64,000 nucleotides of DNA, taken from NCBI GenBank assembly GCA_038146925.1, contig JAYQSP010000007.1, positions 1 through 64,000 of the forward strand. The letters run 5' to 3'. The notes beneath the pieces are model-generated. The model was not told the origin of the DNA and did not search any database. It saw only the letters and a list, made by a program, of their open reading frames with translations. The stretch is from UBA830 sp038146925 (lineage in GTDB: Bacteria > Pseudomonadota > Alphaproteobacteria > MPNO01 > UBA830). Positions 24,338-32,598 of the stretch are shown piece by piece; within the stretch, counting starts at the first letter, position 1; the number at the start of each line of letters is the position of its first letter. The position numbers and the translations under genes were made by a program.

Positions 24338-25279
24338 TTAACCCACCGCCTCCAGCAGGTTTTTAGCGAACAGATCCTCCACCGCAACCGGCTCCGGAAT
24401 GATCTGTTGTGTCACCGCGTGGCCGATCAGGCGTTCCAGCGTGTCGCGATTGGGGGCGATGCCGTAGGGCAGGGGGTCGTCCATGACTTCCAGCGCCGCC
24501 ATGTGCACCTTGTCGACACGTCCGGGTTCCGCCACGCGGCCGGCTTTCAGGTCGTCGACATAGAGCTTCTTTGATGCCGTGAACGCGTCGAACACCTGCA
24601 CCGCGACGTCGGGGTTTTCCGCCAGCAGGTCGTCTCGCACCACGACGGTGTGGTTGATCGGGTACAGCCCGCGCCCTTTCAGGGCGGCGACGGCGGCGGC
24701 GAACGGGTCGTCGAACATCGTCGTCACGTCGGGATGGTCGATCTTCGCGCCCACGGCGGCAACCAGATCCCCGGACGTCAGCGCGGCTTCCAGGTCGCCA
24801 TCGGCCAGCGCCTGCACATTCGCGGGCGCCCGATAGGCCTCGACGTGTTCGTCGCCTGACGGGCACCACGTTACCGACGACAGATCGACGTCGAATTCCT
24901 CCTGGATGATGGAGCGCGCCCAGACGCCGGTGGTGACCGTATAGCCCCGGTTCACGCCGACGCGTTTGCCCGGCAGGTCGGCGGGAGATGTCAGCCCGGC
25001 CGGCACGTGATGAACGATCGCGTCGTGGTGAAAATCGCGCACCAGAAAGATCGGCAGCGCCGTGAACTTCACCCCGTGCGCCCTGGCGCAGATATAGGTG
25101 GTCAGCGCCATTTCGCAGACGTCGTAGGCCATTTCCCGCACCATCCGGCGGAAGGCGTGCACCAGAACGGGCACTTCCTCGAAGTCCATGTCGAAATCCG
25201 GCAGGGAAACGTCGCCTTCTTTCAGGGCGCGGTTGTTGCCCTGGGTGCGCGAAACGGCGTGGAGTCTGGTTTTGGTCAT
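24338..25279 (-). CDS. 4,5-dihydroxyphthalate decarboxylase (Pht5)-like protein, copy 1
   Basis: 313 residues with a periplasmic-binding-protein fold pattern (LPGKRVGVNRGYTVTTGVWA near residue 105 and YPINHTVVVRDDL near residue 205) but no signal peptide. It has the C-terminal DPLPYGIAPNRDTLERLIGH found in Pht5-type decarboxylases. This favours a cytoplasmic enzyme over a transporter subunit. Pht5 decarboxylates 4,5-dihydroxyphthalate to protocatechuate. It is cotranscribed with the 96-residue gene 22 bp upstream. A diverged paralogue lies at 29143-30132. Confidence 0.85.
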   Translation of the reverse strand: MTKTRLHAVSRTQGNNRALKEGDVSLPDFDMDFEEVPVLVHAFRRMVREMAYDVCEMALTTYICARAHGVKFTALPIFLVRDFHHDAIVHHVPAGLTSPADLPGKRVGVNRGYTVTTGVWARSIIQEEFDVDLSSVTWCPSGDEHVEAYRAPANVQALADGDLEAALTSGDLVAAVGAKIDHPDVTTMFDDPFAAAVAALKGRGLYPINHTVVVRDDLLAENPDVAVQVFDAFTASKKLYVDDLKAGRVAEPGRVDKVHMAALEVMDDPLPYGIAPNRDTLERLIGHAVTQQIIPEPVAVEDLFAKNLLEAVG

Positions 25280-25301
25280 ATTTTGTCGCTTCTCTTTTCG
25301 T

Positions 25302-25592
25302 TCAGCAGCATTCGAGGTCGCCGTTGTCTTCCAGCGCCGGCAACAGCCACCGGAGCGGAAGGTCCTGTTCCTGTACCGTCGAGACCGGCTGAAATATCTT
25401 GAGCCGGTACCGCGTGTCCTGCTTCCAGAACACGGCGTTAGTTTCCTTCGGCGGAAAACCGGGTTTCAGGCCGGGGTCTTCGGATACCAGGATGATTTCC
25501 GATTCGGGTATGCCGAACCGGTCCCGGATCAGCTTCTCCACCCGGGTGATGTCGTCCAGAATGTCGTTTTCAGGGCCCAGACGCCTGAACAT
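25302..25592 (-). CDS. Small conserved-looking protein with C-terminal Cys-Cys, 96 aa
   Basis: 96 residues, family not recognised. The start at 25592 is supported by GGAACGAAGG just upstream and by the promoter-sized gap (~94 bp) to the divergent dehydrogenase. A much longer open frame continues upstream on this strand but is antisense to two clear genes. Visible features: an acidic N-terminal helix (ENDILDDITRVEKLIRDRF), a Pro-rich turn (GLKPGFPPKETNAVFW), a strand pair (RYRLKIFQPVSTV), the DLPLRWLLPALED segment, and the last two residues Cys-Cys. Cotranscribed with the Pht5-like gene. A metal- or cluster-related accessory role is possible but only inferred. Confidence 0.7.
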   Translation of the reverse strand: MFRRLGPENDILDDITRVEKLIRDRFGIPESEIILVSEDPGLKPGFPPKETNAVFWKQDTRYRLKIFQPVSTVQEQDLPLRWLLPALEDNGDLECC

Positions 25593-25685
25593 GGCCTTCG
25601 TTCCGGTTAAAATCGGTTTGCGAGATTTGCCGGGACTCTGCCGCTTTGCTAAATCAGGGTCAACATATCCGAGGGAGAGACCAGC

Positions 25686-26792
25686 TTGGCCGAGAAAGTA
25701 ACCGCCGCCGTTCGCACGGCGCCCCAGACGACCGAATTCCGCGAATACGACATGCCGGATATCCCGGACGAGGCCGCGCTGCTGAAAGTCGAGGTCGCCG
25801 GCATCTGCGGCACCGACGTTAAGTTCTATTCCAAGCCGCCGTTCGAAGGCCCGGTCATCATGGGACACGAAAATATCGGTTACATCGCCAAGGCCGGTAA
25901 GGTGTTTCAGGAACGCAAGGGCCTGAAAGAAGGCGATCTGGTGTTCGTCGAGCACTATGTCGGCTGCATGAACTGCGAACACTGCCACCGGGGCGATTAC
26001 CGGCTGTGCATGTTCACCGACTGGCGGAAGTTCCCCGAAGGTCTGCGTTTCGGCTATACGCTGGCCGAACGCGAACCGCATCTGTTCGGCGGGTTCGCCC
26101 AATACATGTACCTGCCGTGGAACTCGGTCATCCACAAGGTGCCTGACGGCCTGTCGCCGGAAATCGCCGGCGTCGTCACGCCGATGGCGAACGGCATCCA
26201 GTGGGCGCTGTTCGACTGCGAGGTCGGCTATGACGACCGCGTTCTCATCCAGGGGCCGGGACAGCAAGGGCTGTGCAACACCATCGCCTGCAAGCAGGCG
26301 GGCGCGTCGCTGATCATCGTCACCGGCACGTCCAAGGACAAGAAACGTCTGGAGGTCGCCAAAAAGCTTGGCGCCGACTATGTGATCAACGTTCAGGAAG
26401 AAGATCCGCTGGAACGGATCATGGAAATCACGGGTGGCGAGGGGCTGGACGTGTCGCTCGACTGCACGGCCGGCGCGGGCACCATCCCGACCCTCCTGGG
26501 CGTCGAAGCGCTGAAGCGCAAGGGCGGCACCCTGCAGTTCCAGGGCGAGGACGTGCCGGAATTTCCCAACTACCCGATGGGTAAAATCGCCAACAAGTAC
26601 ATCACCGTGAAGGCGGCCCGCGGGCATAACTACGAAAGCTGTGAGCTTGGCCTGAAACAGTTGGCCTCCGACCGCTTCGATATCAGCCTGATGACGACGC
26701 ACCGCTTCGGCCTCGAGGACGTGCACGACGCGATCAATGCCGTCGGCGGCAGCGGCGACGTGATTCACGCGTCGCTCATGCCCTGGGAATAG
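25686..26792 (+). CDS. Zinc-binding MDR-family alcohol dehydrogenase
   Basis: 368 residues from a TTG with GAGGGAGAG ~7 bases upstream. Catalytic zinc site: GICGTDVKF (Cys41) and GHENIG; structural zinc site: the four Cys of GCMNCEHCHRGDYRLC. The nucleotide-binding part follows (VLIQGPGQQGLCNTIACKQAG). Medium-chain dehydrogenases of this type oxidise alcohols or diols with NAD(P). It heads a rightward run of seven genes (25.7-31.7 kb) with tight spacing, and only 3 bp separate it from the CobW-type gene. Confidence 0.92.
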   Translation: MAEKVTAAVRTAPQTTEFREYDMPDIPDEAALLKVEVAGICGTDVKFYSKPPFEGPVIMGHENIGYIAKAGKVFQERKGLKEGDLVFVEHYVGCMNCEHCHRGDYRLCMFTDWRKFPEGLRFGYTLAEREPHLFGGFAQYMYLPWNSVIHKVPDGLSPEIAGVVTPMANGIQWALFDCEVGYDDRVLIQGPGQQGLCNTIACKQAGASLIIVTGTSKDKKRLEVAKKLGADYVINVQEEDPLERIMEITGGEGLDVSLDCTAGAGTIPTLLGVEALKRKGGTLQFQGEDVPEFPNYPMGKIANKYITVKAARGHNYESCELGLKQLASDRFDISLMTTHRFGLEDVHDAINAVGGSGDVIHASLMPWE

Positions 26793-26795
26793 TCG

Positions 26796-27794
26796 TTGCC
26801 TGGGGCGAGTCGGTCGGACGACGCCCGGATTCCGGTCACGGTCCTGACCGGATATCTGGGGGCGGGCAAGACGACGCTCCTCAACCGCCTGCTCGCGGAT
26901 CTGGCGGGTAAATCCTATGCCGTCATCGTCAACGAGTTCGGCGATATCGGCATCGACGGGGACCTGATCGAAACCGGCGAAGAAGAACTGATCGAACTCA
27001 GCAGCGGCTGTATCTGCTGCGTGGTCCGCGGCGACCTGATCCGCACGATGCGCAACCTGCTGACGGAAAAACCGGGCCTCGACGGCATCATTATCGAAAC
27101 CACGGGGCTCGCCAATCCCAGCCCCGTGATCCAGACGATGGTGATCGACCAGGTCATCGGCGCGCAGTGCAGGCTGGACTCTGTAGTATGCGTGATCGAT
27201 GCCGTGAATATCCCGGAACAGCTGAAACACGGCCAGGACGCCGCCGATCAGATCGCGTTCAGCGATCATCTGGTGCTGAACAAGGCGGATGACGCCAGAC
27301 AACCGATCGCTGAGATTGAGGCATTGTTGCGCCGAAACAATCCGTTCGCACCGATCACCCGCACCAACCGGTCGGATGTGCCGGCTTCGGATATTCTGAA
27401 CCGGCACGGGTTCGAACTGGAACGGATCGAGGCGCAGCTGGAACCCGTCCCCGACCATCATCACCACGATCATATCGATGCCACAGTTATTTCCAGTCTG
27501 TCGCTGAGCAGCGGGACGCCGATGGATGCGGATCGCCTCGAGGAGTGGCTGCAGGACATGCTGGCGCGGTTCGGCACCGACATTCTGCGGACCAAAGGCA
27601 TTATCGCGGTGGCGGGCGACGACCGGAAACTGGCGCTGCAGGCCGTCAACATGATGCTGGAAGGCGATTTCGTGGGCGCATGGGGCAGCGAAGACAGAGT
27701 ATCGCGTCTCGTCTTCATCGGCCGAAATCTCGAGCGCGACCGGCTGGAAACAGGCTTTAACAACTGCCGCAGCGATGCCGCCGAATATGCCTGA
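26796..27794 (+). CDS. CobW/G3E-family GTPase (metallochaperone-like)
   Basis: 332 residues, probable TTG start at 26796. Walker A GYLGAGKTT at residues 19-27, the metal-binding CICC at residues 72-75, LNKADD (guanine-base motif NKxD) near 165, a His-rich loop PDHHHHDH near 221, and the CobW C-terminal domain (GIIAVAGDDRKLALQAV onward). G3E GTPases deliver zinc, cobalt or iron to client enzymes. Being 3 bp after a two-zinc dehydrogenase and before two metal-dependent aldolases, it may load one of them. Confidence 0.92.
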   Translation: MPGASRSDDARIPVTVLTGYLGAGKTTLLNRLLADLAGKSYAVIVNEFGDIGIDGDLIETGEEELIELSSGCICCVVRGDLIRTMRNLLTEKPGLDGIIIETTGLANPSPVIQTMVIDQVIGAQCRLDSVVCVIDAVNIPEQLKHGQDAADQIAFSDHLVLNKADDARQPIAEIEALLRRNNPFAPITRTNRSDVPASDILNRHGFELERIEAQLEPVPDHHHHDHIDATVISSLSLSSGTPMDADRLEEWLQDMLARFGTDILRTKGIIAVAGDDRKLALQAVNMMLEGDFVGAWGSEDRVSRLVFIGRNLERDRLETGFNNCRSDAAEYA

Positions 27795-27809
27795 TCAGGG
27801 AGACACCGG

Positions 27810-28358
27810 ATGACCAGAATACCAGTCCTCGACCCCGATGATATGGATGACGCACAACGGGCGATACACGACCGTATCCTCGCCGATGGCGGCCGGATCG
27901 GGTTCGGCCCGGCGATCGGGTATGCCTATTCCGGTCCGGTCTGGGACTCGCATAACAAATCCAGCGCGCATTTGCTCGACTGTTCGTTGACGAACATACA
28001 AGTGCGGATTATCTCGCTGATGACCGTCCGTCACTGGAAAGCGGCCTATCCGTGGAGCGCGCAGGCCAAGACGGCGGTGAAGGCGGGCCTCAGCCTCGAT
28101 ATCATCGATGCGATCAACGAGGGCCGCGACCCTGAATTCGCCACTGCCGACGATGCCGCTGTGTATTCCGCGACGAAGGAGTTGCTGGAAACCGGCAACC
28201 TGTCGGACGACGGGTTCGCGGCCGCCGAAAAGGCCCTGGGATATCAGCGCATCGTGGAACTGGTCGGCGCGATCGGCCATTTCTGCACCACCGGTCTGAT
28301 GGCCAACGTGGTCGGCGTCACGCCCGACCCGGAGGCGCCGTCGCACCTGAAATCGTGA
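27810..28358 (+). CDS. Carboxymuconolactone decarboxylase (CMD)-family protein
   Basis: 182 residues, AhpD-like all-helical pattern. Recognisable parts are IRIISLMTVRHWKAAYPWSA-like (VRIISLMTVRHW, then QAKTAVKAGLSLDIIDAINEG) and RIVELVGAIGHFCTTGLMANV. It lacks the CxxC pair of AhpD, as many CMD-like decarboxylases do. The family includes 4-carboxymuconolactone decarboxylase of the protocatechuate ortho pathway. Member of the rightward operon, 15 bp after the CobW-type gene. Confidence 0.85.
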   Translation: MTRIPVLDPDDMDDAQRAIHDRILADGGRIGFGPAIGYAYSGPVWDSHNKSSAHLLDCSLTNIQVRIISLMTVRHWKAAYPWSAQAKTAVKAGLSLDIIDAINEGRDPEFATADDAAVYSATKELLETGNLSDDGFAAAEKALGYQRIVELVGAIGHFCTTGLMANVVGVTPDPEAPSHLKS

Positions 28359-28429
28359 GCGCTTCCGGCGGGCTTGTTGGGCCGCGCCGGGGCGTTTAGA
28401 AATCCAAACAACAATCAGAGAGAGGGACC

Positions 28430-29143
28430 ATGTCCGATCTGGATGCCGCCATCGAGCAACTCGTTACCGCCAACCGCATTGTCGCCCACGAAAACGTCTG
28501 CGACTCCTACGGCCATGTCAGCATTCGTCATCCCGACAATCCGGATCGATACCTGCTGGCCTTTTCGAAAGCGCCGTCGCTGATCGAGCCGGAAGACATC
28601 GTCACCTTCGAGCTCGACGGCACGCCCGTCGATCTCGGCGACCGGACGCCGTATTCGGAACGCGCCATCCACGGCGCCATCTACGAACAGCGTCCGGACG
28701 TGATGTCGGTGGTGCACAATCATTCCTACCAGGTGGTGCCGTTTACGGTGTCGTCGGTGCAACTGCAGCCGATCATTCACGTCGCCGCCCGGATCGGCGA
28801 TCCGCCGCCGACCTGGGATATCCGCGACAAGTTCGGCGAAGAGACCATCATGCTGGTCACGACGATGGAACAGGGGCGCGACATGTGCGAAACGCTGGGC
28901 GGCGGCAAGATCGTGCTGATGCGCGGGCATGGCGCGACGATTGCGGGCTACAGCCTGGAAGACGCGGTGCTGACCTCGATCTTCCTGCAGGTCAACGCCC
29001 AGATTCAGCTGGATGCCATCGGCCTCGGCGGCAGCGTCGAATATCTCAGCCAGGGCGAGATCGACGCACGGCGCGGCGCCGAGAACGAACAGTCCGGGTT
29101 TACCCGCGCATGGGAACATTTCTCACGCCGGGCGGGGCGCTGA
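28430..29143 (+). CDS. Class II aldolase/adducin-family protein, copy 1
   Basis: 237 residues. Class II aldolase fold with zinc ligands in VVHNHSYQVVPF (His-x-His near residue 97) and MRGHGATIAG (third His near residue 165); NVCDSYGHVSIRHPDNPDRYL forms the phosphate/substrate loop. Such enzymes cleave retro-aldol or decarboxylate hydroxy-acids. Its TGA overlaps the next ATG (TGATG at 29141-29145), so it is translationally coupled to the second Pht5-like gene. AGAGAGGGACC lies before its start. Confidence 0.9.
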   Translation: MSDLDAAIEQLVTANRIVAHENVCDSYGHVSIRHPDNPDRYLLAFSKAPSLIEPEDIVTFELDGTPVDLGDRTPYSERAIHGAIYEQRPDVMSVVHNHSYQVVPFTVSSVQLQPIIHVAARIGDPPPTWDIRDKFGEETIMLVTTMEQGRDMCETLGGGKIVLMRGHGATIAGYSLEDAVLTSIFLQVNAQIQLDAIGLGGSVEYLSQGEIDARRGAENEQSGFTRAWEHFSRRAGR

Positions 29144-30132
29144 TGAACAATCTGAAGCTCAGCATCGCGACGACCGATTACGATCATTTTCGCGATTTCC
29201 GTACCGGCGATGTCCGGGCAGAAGGGATCGATCACACTTGGTCGATGCTCGGACATCATGAAGTATTCGCACGGTTTACCGCCAACCGGGAATGGGACGT
29301 GGCGGAACTCAGCTTCGCCAAGTTTTCCGCCCAGATCACCCGCGAGGAGTGCGATATCGTCGGCCTGCCGGTCGTGTGCTCCCGCCTGTTCCGGTTCTCG
29401 TCCTTCTACGTGAACAAAAACGCCGGCATCAAGACCGTCGAGGATCTGAAGGGCAAGCGCATCGGCTCGCCCGAATGGGCGCATTCCGCCGCCGTCTATA
29501 TGCGTGGCTGGATGCACAACGAATGCGGCGTGAAGCTGCAGGACGTCCACTGGTATCAGGCGGGCGCCAATTCGGCGGGCCGGGTAGAGAAGGTCGAAAT
29601 CAACCTGCCGGACGGCGTGGAACTGACGCGCGTCGCCGACAAATCCCTGTCCGAAATGCTGGCATCGGGCGAGATCGACTGCGCCATCATCGCGCGGCCG
29701 CCGACCTGTTTCCTCGAGGGCCATCCGGACGTGGAGCGGCTGTATCCCGATCACGTGCCGATGGAAGAGGACTATTACGCGCGCACCGGCGTCTGGCCGA
29801 TCATGCATATCATCGCCATGCAGCGGCATATTCTGGACGAAAACCCCTGGGTGGCGCGGAATTTGTTGAACGCTTTCAACGAATCCAAGCGGCGCAGCGT
29901 CGAACGGATGCTGGATCCCGCGGTATCCCGCTATCCTCTGCCGTTCGTGCCGGCCTATGGGCGGCGGATGCAGGCCATGTTCGGCGACGATCCGTTCCCG
30001 TTCGGGATCGAGGAAAACCGCCCCACCTGGGAACAGATGCTGCTGTACACCTATCAACAGGGCATTGCGCACAAGCACGTCGCGCCGGAAGATATATTTC
30101 CAAAGGGCATTATGACCCATGTGGTCGTCTGA
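29143..30132 (+). CDS. 4,5-dihydroxyphthalate decarboxylase (Pht5)-like protein, copy 2
   Basis: 329 residues from the ATG at 29143; an open frame further upstream is inside the aldolase gene. No signal peptide. Binding-protein-like core (VEDLKGKRIGSPEWAHSAAV near residue 105; LASGEIDCAIIARPP near 175) and the family ending DPFPFGIEENRPTWEQMLLY, then HVAPEDIFPKG. Same family as the protein at 24338 but clearly diverged, so it probably acts on another substrate or step. It lies between two class II aldolase genes, 15 bp before the second. Confidence 0.87.
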   Translation: MNNLKLSIATTDYDHFRDFRTGDVRAEGIDHTWSMLGHHEVFARFTANREWDVAELSFAKFSAQITREECDIVGLPVVCSRLFRFSSFYVNKNAGIKTVEDLKGKRIGSPEWAHSAAVYMRGWMHNECGVKLQDVHWYQAGANSAGRVEKVEINLPDGVELTRVADKSLSEMLASGEIDCAIIARPPTCFLEGHPDVERLYPDHVPMEEDYYARTGVWPIMHIIAMQRHILDENPWVARNLLNAFNESKRRSVERMLDPAVSRYPLPFVPAYGRRMQAMFGDDPFPFGIEENRPTWEQMLLYTYQQGIAHKHVAPEDIFPKGIMTHVVV

Positions 30133-30147
30133 CGAACAGGGAACGCG

Positions 30148-30834
30148 ATGAGCCAGACCGAAGAACACAAGCAACAGATCGTCCGGTGCATCCGGATGCT
30201 CGAACACAACGGCATCCTGGACTACAACGGCCATGCCAGCATACGGCTCGACGGGGACCGCATGCTGATAAACATCGGATCGTGCCAACGCAGCCAGCTG
30301 ACGGCGGATGACATCTGCACCATCGATTTCGACGGCAACGTGATCGACGGCAACGGCAAGCCGCCGCTGGAATTCCATCTGCATGCCGGTGTCTACAAGG
30401 CGCGGCCCGACGTCCAGGCGGTCATCCATGCGCATCCCAACTGGTCGACCATCCTGTCGACCGCCGGGGTCGAGTACCTGCCGGTATATGCGCAGGGATC
30501 GCTGGTCTATCCGCTGCCGGTGCTGGATTCGCCGGATTCGATCAACAATCCGGAGATGGCGAAACGCCTGACCGACACGCTGGGCGACCGGCCGGCGGCG
30601 CTGATGAAGGCGCATGGCGCGGTGACCTGCGGCGACAGCCTGGTCGATGCATTCGTTCTGATGAACTACCTGGAAGACAACGCCGAGCGTCAGTACATGG
30701 CCGCGCAGATCGGCACACCGTATGCGTTCAGCCAGGACGAGCTGGACCTTTGCCGCGAGAAACTGTGGAACGCCAACCTGTTCAAACGCACCTGGGATCA
30801 TTTCAGCGCCAAGCTGGACGAGGCCGCTTCGTGA
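30148..30834 (+). CDS. Class II aldolase/adducin-family protein, copy 2
   Basis: 228 residues. Zinc ligands in AVIHAHPNWSTIL (His-x-His near residue 92) and MKAHGAVTCG (third His near residue 153); substrate loop LDYNGHASIRLDGDRMLI near residue 25. Diverged from the aldolase at 28430. Its stop overlaps the GTG start of the AroE-like gene (GTGA), so the two are coupled. With the first aldolase it brackets the Pht5-like gene. Confidence 0.9.
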   Translation: MSQTEEHKQQIVRCIRMLEHNGILDYNGHASIRLDGDRMLINIGSCQRSQLTADDICTIDFDGNVIDGNGKPPLEFHLHAGVYKARPDVQAVIHAHPNWSTILSTAGVEYLPVYAQGSLVYPLPVLDSPDSINNPEMAKRLTDTLGDRPAALMKAHGAVTCGDSLVDAFVLMNYLEDNAERQYMAAQIGTPYAFSQDELDLCREKLWNANLFKRTWDHFSAKLDEAAS

Positions 30835-31682
30835 CCGATTCCGACCGTTTCCATATGGCCGGAGTCATGGGTTGGCCGGTGATGCATTCGCGTTCGCCCA
30901 TGATGCACAACTACTGGATGGAACAGCAGGGCCTTGCCGGCACCTATGTGCCGCTGGCGATCGAACCCGGCAAGATCGGGCCGGCGCTGCGCGCCATGCA
31001 TCCACTGGGTTTCGCCGGCTGCAATCTGACCATCCCGCACAAGCAGGATGCGATGGAAATCGTTGACGAGGTCGACGAGGTCGCGAAGAAGATCGGCGCT
31101 ATCAGCTGCGTCGTGGTGCGCGACGACGGTTCGTTGTTCGGGACCAATAACGACTGGCTGGGGTTTCTCGGCAACCTGAAGGAGTTCCGCCCCGACTGGC
31201 GGGCCGATGCCGGACCGGTCACGGTCATCGGAGCCGGCGGCGGCAGCCGGGCGGTGTGTTACGCGCTGCTGGACCAGGGCGTGACCGAAATCCGGCTGGT
31301 CAACCGCACCCGGGAACGGGCGGAAAAACTGGCGGAAGAATTCGGCGGGCCGATCGAGGTCCATTCCTGGGAAGAACGCCACGATGCGCTCGACGGCGTT
31401 GCCATGGCGGTCAACGTGACCAGCCAGGGCATGCAGGGCGAAACCGCGCTGGACATCCAGCTTGATGCGCTGCCAGTGGACGCAATCGCCGCCGACATCA
31501 TCTACATCCCGCTGGAAACGCCTTTCCTGGCCGCGGCCCGCGCTCGCGGCAATCCCACGCTTAACGGCGTCGGCATGCTGCTCCACCAGGGGCCGCCGGC
31601 CTGGAAGCGCTGGTTCGGTGTTGAACCGCAGGTGACGCCGGATCTACGGGCGGAAATGGAAAAGAGCATCAGCGGCGGATAA
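30831..31682 (+). CDS. aroE: Shikimate/quinate 5-dehydrogenase-family protein (AroE paralogue)
   Basis: 283 residues from a GTG that overlaps the preceding stop by 4 bases. Substrate-site motifs are all there: VMHSRSPMMHN (Ser-x-Ser), NLTIPHKQDAM (catalytic Lys) and GTNNDWLGF (Asp). NAD(P) motif VIGAGGGSRAVCYALL near residue 130 and NVTSQGMQG follow. Genetic context is catabolic rather than aromatic biosynthesis, so quinate or another cyclohexene-carboxylate may be the substrate. A housekeeping aroE could be elsewhere. Its last 14 bases overlap the convergent membrane-protein gene. Confidence 0.88.
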   Translation: MTDSDRFHMAGVMGWPVMHSRSPMMHNYWMEQQGLAGTYVPLAIEPGKIGPALRAMHPLGFAGCNLTIPHKQDAMEIVDEVDEVAKKIGAISCVVVRDDGSLFGTNNDWLGFLGNLKEFRPDWRADAGPVTVIGAGGGSRAVCYALLDQGVTEIRLVNRTRERAEKLAEEFGGPIEVHSWEERHDALDGVAMAVNVTSQGMQGETALDIQLDALPVDAIAADIIYIPLETPFLAAARARGNPTLNGVGMLLHQGPPAWKRWFGVEPQVTPDLRAEMEKSISGG

Positions 31683-32397
31683 ACGTCCCGGTGCCCTGCC
31701 GTAGCATGTGCCATCCCGTTGCCAGCCTGTTCTGTATCCAGAGCAGATAGGTCAGCATCGCCCAGAGCCCGAGCACCACCATCACGTATCCGATTATTTC
31801 CACGATGCGGCCGATCCGGTCGGAAACCCGGTCGCGCGCCATGGCCAGGGCTTCGGCGCGCGCTTCAAATTCCCGTGCCTGCGCGCGAAAGGCATCGGCG
31901 AGCGGACTTAACTTGTCCAGTTCGTTTCGCGCACGCTGGACCGAAGCCGAGATTTTCTCGAATTCCGCCCGAGGGCGCGCGAACGCCCTGCGAAGGCCTG
32001 CATTTACGGAACTGCTGATTCCACCCAGCACGTTGACCTTCGGAAAACACGACTTGATGTTCAGTGCTTCCTTGACCTTGAGGTTCATGTCGCATGCCTT
32101 GACGTTGAGAAACGGCACGTCGAAGGCCGGGATATCGATGGAAAAAGAGGTCAGCGGCTTGACGATGGCGTTGGCGCTTTCCTGAAGATTGACGGCTTCC
32201 TGACGGATGATTTCAGCGCTGTTTTCAACCGTCTGCGCGGCTGCTCGCGTTTGTTCGGCGAGATTGCGGGCGTCGGCGATGAGCTGCTCGACGGGCGGTT
32301 TCAGCTCGGTTTTGACTGCCGTCCAGAGCGCGATGCTGCCCCAACCGATGCCAAGAAGGATCAACAGCGGTAGAAAGCAGTTTCCCAGAATCACCAT
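31669..32397 (-). CDS. Membrane protein with two TM helices and coiled coil, 242 aa
   Basis: Family not recognised. An N-terminal membrane helix (CFLPLLILLGIGWGSIALW, residues ~7-25), a helical coiled-coil stretch (residues ~35-80, PVEQLIADARNLAEQTRAAA and onward), a middle region with two cysteines (VKACDMNLKV and IKSCFPKV), a second charged helix (residues ~140-190), and a C-terminal membrane helix (IIGYVMVVLGLWAMLTYLLW, ~200-220). The pattern suggests a periplasmic coiled-coil domain held by two anchors. Overlaps the aroE 3' end on the opposite strand by 14 bases. The 200 bp upstream hold nothing I can name. Confidence 0.7.
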   Translation of the reverse strand: MVILGNCFLPLLILLGIGWGSIALWTAVKTELKPPVEQLIADARNLAEQTRAAAQTVENSAEIIRQEAVNLQESANAIVKPLTSFSIDIPAFDVPFLNVKACDMNLKVKEALNIKSCFPKVNVLGGISSSVNAGLRRAFARPRAEFEKISASVQRARNELDKLSPLADAFRAQAREFEARAEALAMARDRVSDRIGRIVEIIGYVMVVLGLWAMLTYLLWIQNRLATGWHMLRQGTGTFIRR

Positions 32398-32598
32398 TCA
32401 ACTCAGTCGAATCATCGTAATTTCTCCTTCGATACCGTGGTGACATCAGTCGACTTCCGGCATCATCGATGATCTGACGTCGCGCCGAGATCATATCATC
32501 TCGAAAGAGACTCGTTATCGGCTTGATGGGCGATCCAGGCGTAGACGGATATCTGCAGCGCCGTTGTGCGCCGGCGCCTTGAAGAATGCGCCCCAGGG

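Noticed and set aside
24338..25279. ABC-transporter substrate-binding protein
   Set aside because: No signal peptide or lipobox and no permease or ATPase genes nearby; the C-terminal family motif favours the Pht5-type decarboxylase reading.
25593..27473. Very long minus-strand open frame (over 600 codons) above the 96-residue gene
   Set aside because: It is antisense to the zinc dehydrogenase and the CobW GTPase, both of which have complete motifs. GC-rich codon use keeps the opposite strand open. Only the last 96 codons, outside those genes, are supported.
28885..29142. Upstream start for the second Pht5-like protein
   Set aside because: This frame lies inside the class II aldolase gene; the ATG at 29143 overlaps the aldolase stop in a standard TGATG coupling.
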